DNA of 64,000 nucleotides from Micropterus salmoides (lineage: Eukaryota > Chordata > Actinopteri > Centrarchiformes > Centrarchidae): contig NW_024040817.1 of assembly GCF_014851395.1 (NCBI RefSeq), forward strand, positions 16,684,610-16,748,609, given 5' to 3'. Numbering within the stretch: the first letter of the stretch is position 1; every line of letters begins with the position of its first letter. A model generated the notes under the pieces. That model did not search any database. It was given only the letters and a program-made list of their open reading frames with translations, and was not told the DNA's origin. Positions 56,901 through 59,900 of this stretch are shown here, piece after piece. The translations under genes and the position numbers were made by a program.

Positions 56901-59900
56901 TAAAAAGACATGACCATGATCATTCTAATTTATATTTAATTGGATTCTATGCTATTTTATTCTGTTCCTTCTGTCTTGTTATGTTTAATTCTGTTCTATC
57001 CATTTTGATTATATTCAGTTATATTATATGATGTTCTGTTCTGTTGTATTCTGTTCAGTTTGGTTCTGTTCCATTCTTTTCTGTTCAATTTTAATGTCTT
57101 CCGATCTATTCTGTTCTCTTTTTTTTTACTCAGTTCTGTTTGATTCTGTTCCATCCTGTTACGTTCTATTCGCTCAGTTTGGTTCTGTTCCATTCAGTTC
57201 GATTTTAATCTGTTCCGATCAATTCTTTTTTTATTCTGTTCAGTTTGATTCTGTTCTATCCTATTATGTTCCGTTCTATTCGGTTCAATTCAGTTCTGTT
57301 TGATTCTTATCAGTTCTGGTTGATTTTATTTTGTTCTGTTCTATTTTTTTCTATTATAATCTGTTAATTTCCATCCTATGATGTTCAATTTTGTTTTGTT
57401 TTGTTCAATTCTAATCTGTTCTGTTTGATTTTTTTCTGTTCTGTTCTATTGTAATCTGTTCTGTTTGATTCTAATCTGTTCTGTTCTGTAGTTCCAGATG
57501 ACGTCTTCGCTCCTAACTACATATGGAAAGGTTCCTATAATTACCGTGGGAGGAAGCAGCCTATGACACTGAGCATAACAAGCTTCAACTCCACAACAGG
57601 GAGAGTCAACGTTTCCCTTAGCAACGGCAACATGGACCTGCTCCTTTCAGGCACGTTATAATATTTATACTCATACCGTCCATACTGTATATCCAGTAGA
57701 GTATGTGTGATTTTACATGGCAGAACATGCCATGGTCATTCTGTGTGCCATGAAATGTTGCAGTACTTCATGATGTTGTATTGATCCATTGGTCACACAA
57801 TAAATAAACACCCATCCATTCTAAGTATTATGGAGCTCCTATCATCAACACATTTACTGTACTCTTAGAATCATTTGTTCTGTTTCCTAATGGTGTCTGG
57901 ATTTCTTTACTTTCCTAGAGCTATCATTCTTCTTATTAATGTTGTTATTGTACCACCCCCCCACCCCCCCAACTCACACACTTAGTCACACACAGACCTC
58001 CCAAGGTCCTACAACAGTGTCAGCAGGGGGTTAAGACCCTATTAAAACACAAATCCTGTTGAAGTTAGAAGTGGTTTCTGGAGTAGCAGAGTGCACAAAC
58101 ACCATATCACAAAACCACGCAGCTCTCAGACCTTTAAACTGCATCTTCTGGCTTAAAGGAGAGGCTTTAGATCAATAACACTGCACTCACACAGGCACCA
58201 AAAGGCCAGTGGCCAGTAGCACACAACTTCAATGTACTGTTTGTTATTAAGAGTAAGTTTTCCTTACCTAAGCACTATACTTAATGGAGTAATTCAACAT
58301 TTTGGGGAAATATGCATATTGTTTTTATTTCTGAGAGTGAAAAAAGAAGAGAACATCAATCTTAGGTCAGCGCAGGAGTCAAGACATGTTCAACTTAGAT
58401 TGGCAAAAAGACCGGTGGCAGGGGGAAACAGCTAGCTAAAAATATGGCTGCCAACATGTATAAAGCTGTCTTATTTACACAATGTAGTATCTTGTTTAGT
58501 TAAACTGTATATTTGGGGTAGTTACAGTACATGGTTGAAATATTTCTTTAAACTTTTTTATTTTACTTCTTATCAGTGTTGATTTGCAATTGGACATGAT
58601 AGAGCTAATGATCTGTAACAACCGAGCCATTGTTTGCTGTTATATTGTAAACCAGTTGTTTACTCTGTCCTCTCTAGGAGTGTATAAGGCTTCTGAGGCC
58701 CGGCTGTTACTGCTGATGTACCAGGTGAACTACGTGAACCAGGGAAACCAGCTCAAAGATTCAGCCATCTCTCCAGCCAAAATCATAGATGACTCCTGGA
58801 CCATGGATGGATTTGTAAGTCTCAGTGGATACTGAGCAGTCAACTTAATTAGATTCAGTTGAGCTAGATTAATTTAGAAGGGCTAAAACGTAATGTCACA
58901 TAATAAATGCTTCACATTGTAGTTAATCAAAAATACAAGGCAAACACTTTTTGTACTAACCTCTTTTTGTAAAGGCATTTTACTACAGTGTTTTGAATTT
59001 TAATAAAGAAATCCAGGTCAGTCAGCGTGAGACATTTCACTGTGCTGCACTTGGCATAGTGTTTAAGCAGAGTTCATTTTGCAGTTTTCTTATTGGTTCA
59101 GATGATCATTACAAAACACTACCAAATACTAAATCTAAATTAATCTAAATGCAGTGGTCATCATTAAATACCTGCATGTCTGAAAACCCATGTTTATAAC
59201 CTACAATGTAAGAGCATAAACACATACCACAGGCCATATTCATTGTCTAGAACTCAATTGCGACAGCTTGTGTAAATGTAACTGTATTTGTCAATCAAAT
59301 AATATATTAATCAAAATTCAGAAATATGTCTTGAATTTGCACATTATTGTGTTGACACAAACACAAAATGTATCCCACCTTTCCCCCTCTCCTATTTATC
59401 TCATGTTTTCTTCCCATCTTTGTCACATCCTCTTTTCCTCTCCAGGTGTCAGCAGAGCCTGACGGTTCTAGTTACGTATTCCAGGGTTTCATTCAGGGAA
59501 AAGACTACGGACAGTTTGGATTGCAAAGACTGGGTAATTGTCTCTTAGGTTTAGTAACAGCACCGAATGATGAATGCATTTCTTGTAAGTCAATTTGGAC
59601 TATAAATGATAATTGACTAAATCTGGTGAACTGCTTGTAAGAACCTTAGTAATGGAGAAAGTGATCAGGGAGCTTTTCTTTGCTGGCAACAATGACCTTA
59701 TTGCTCATGCTGAGTTGGCCTTGCAGTGGATTCTGTCTCACCAAGAGTAAAAGCTGCTCTACAGACTTGCTGGCTGAACTCTCAACCTGCATCCAAACCC
59801 ATCTGCAATCTCCATCAAACAGTTGAAAGCAGTCTCTCCCTTTTAAGTTATCAGTAACTGATCTTCAGTGATGCCAAAATTGGCAAAAACTGGCCAAAAA

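Noticed and set aside
56996..57303. Open frames rich in NRTEQN (minus) and FCSVLF (plus) units
   Set aside because: They arise from the degenerate TTCTG pentamer tract. No start context, splice sites or similarity.
57651..57660. Alternative GT donor at 57655-57656 instead of the GC donor
   Set aside because: It adds 4 bases and breaks the reading frame. Using the AG two bases downstream of the normal acceptor also gives an early stop.
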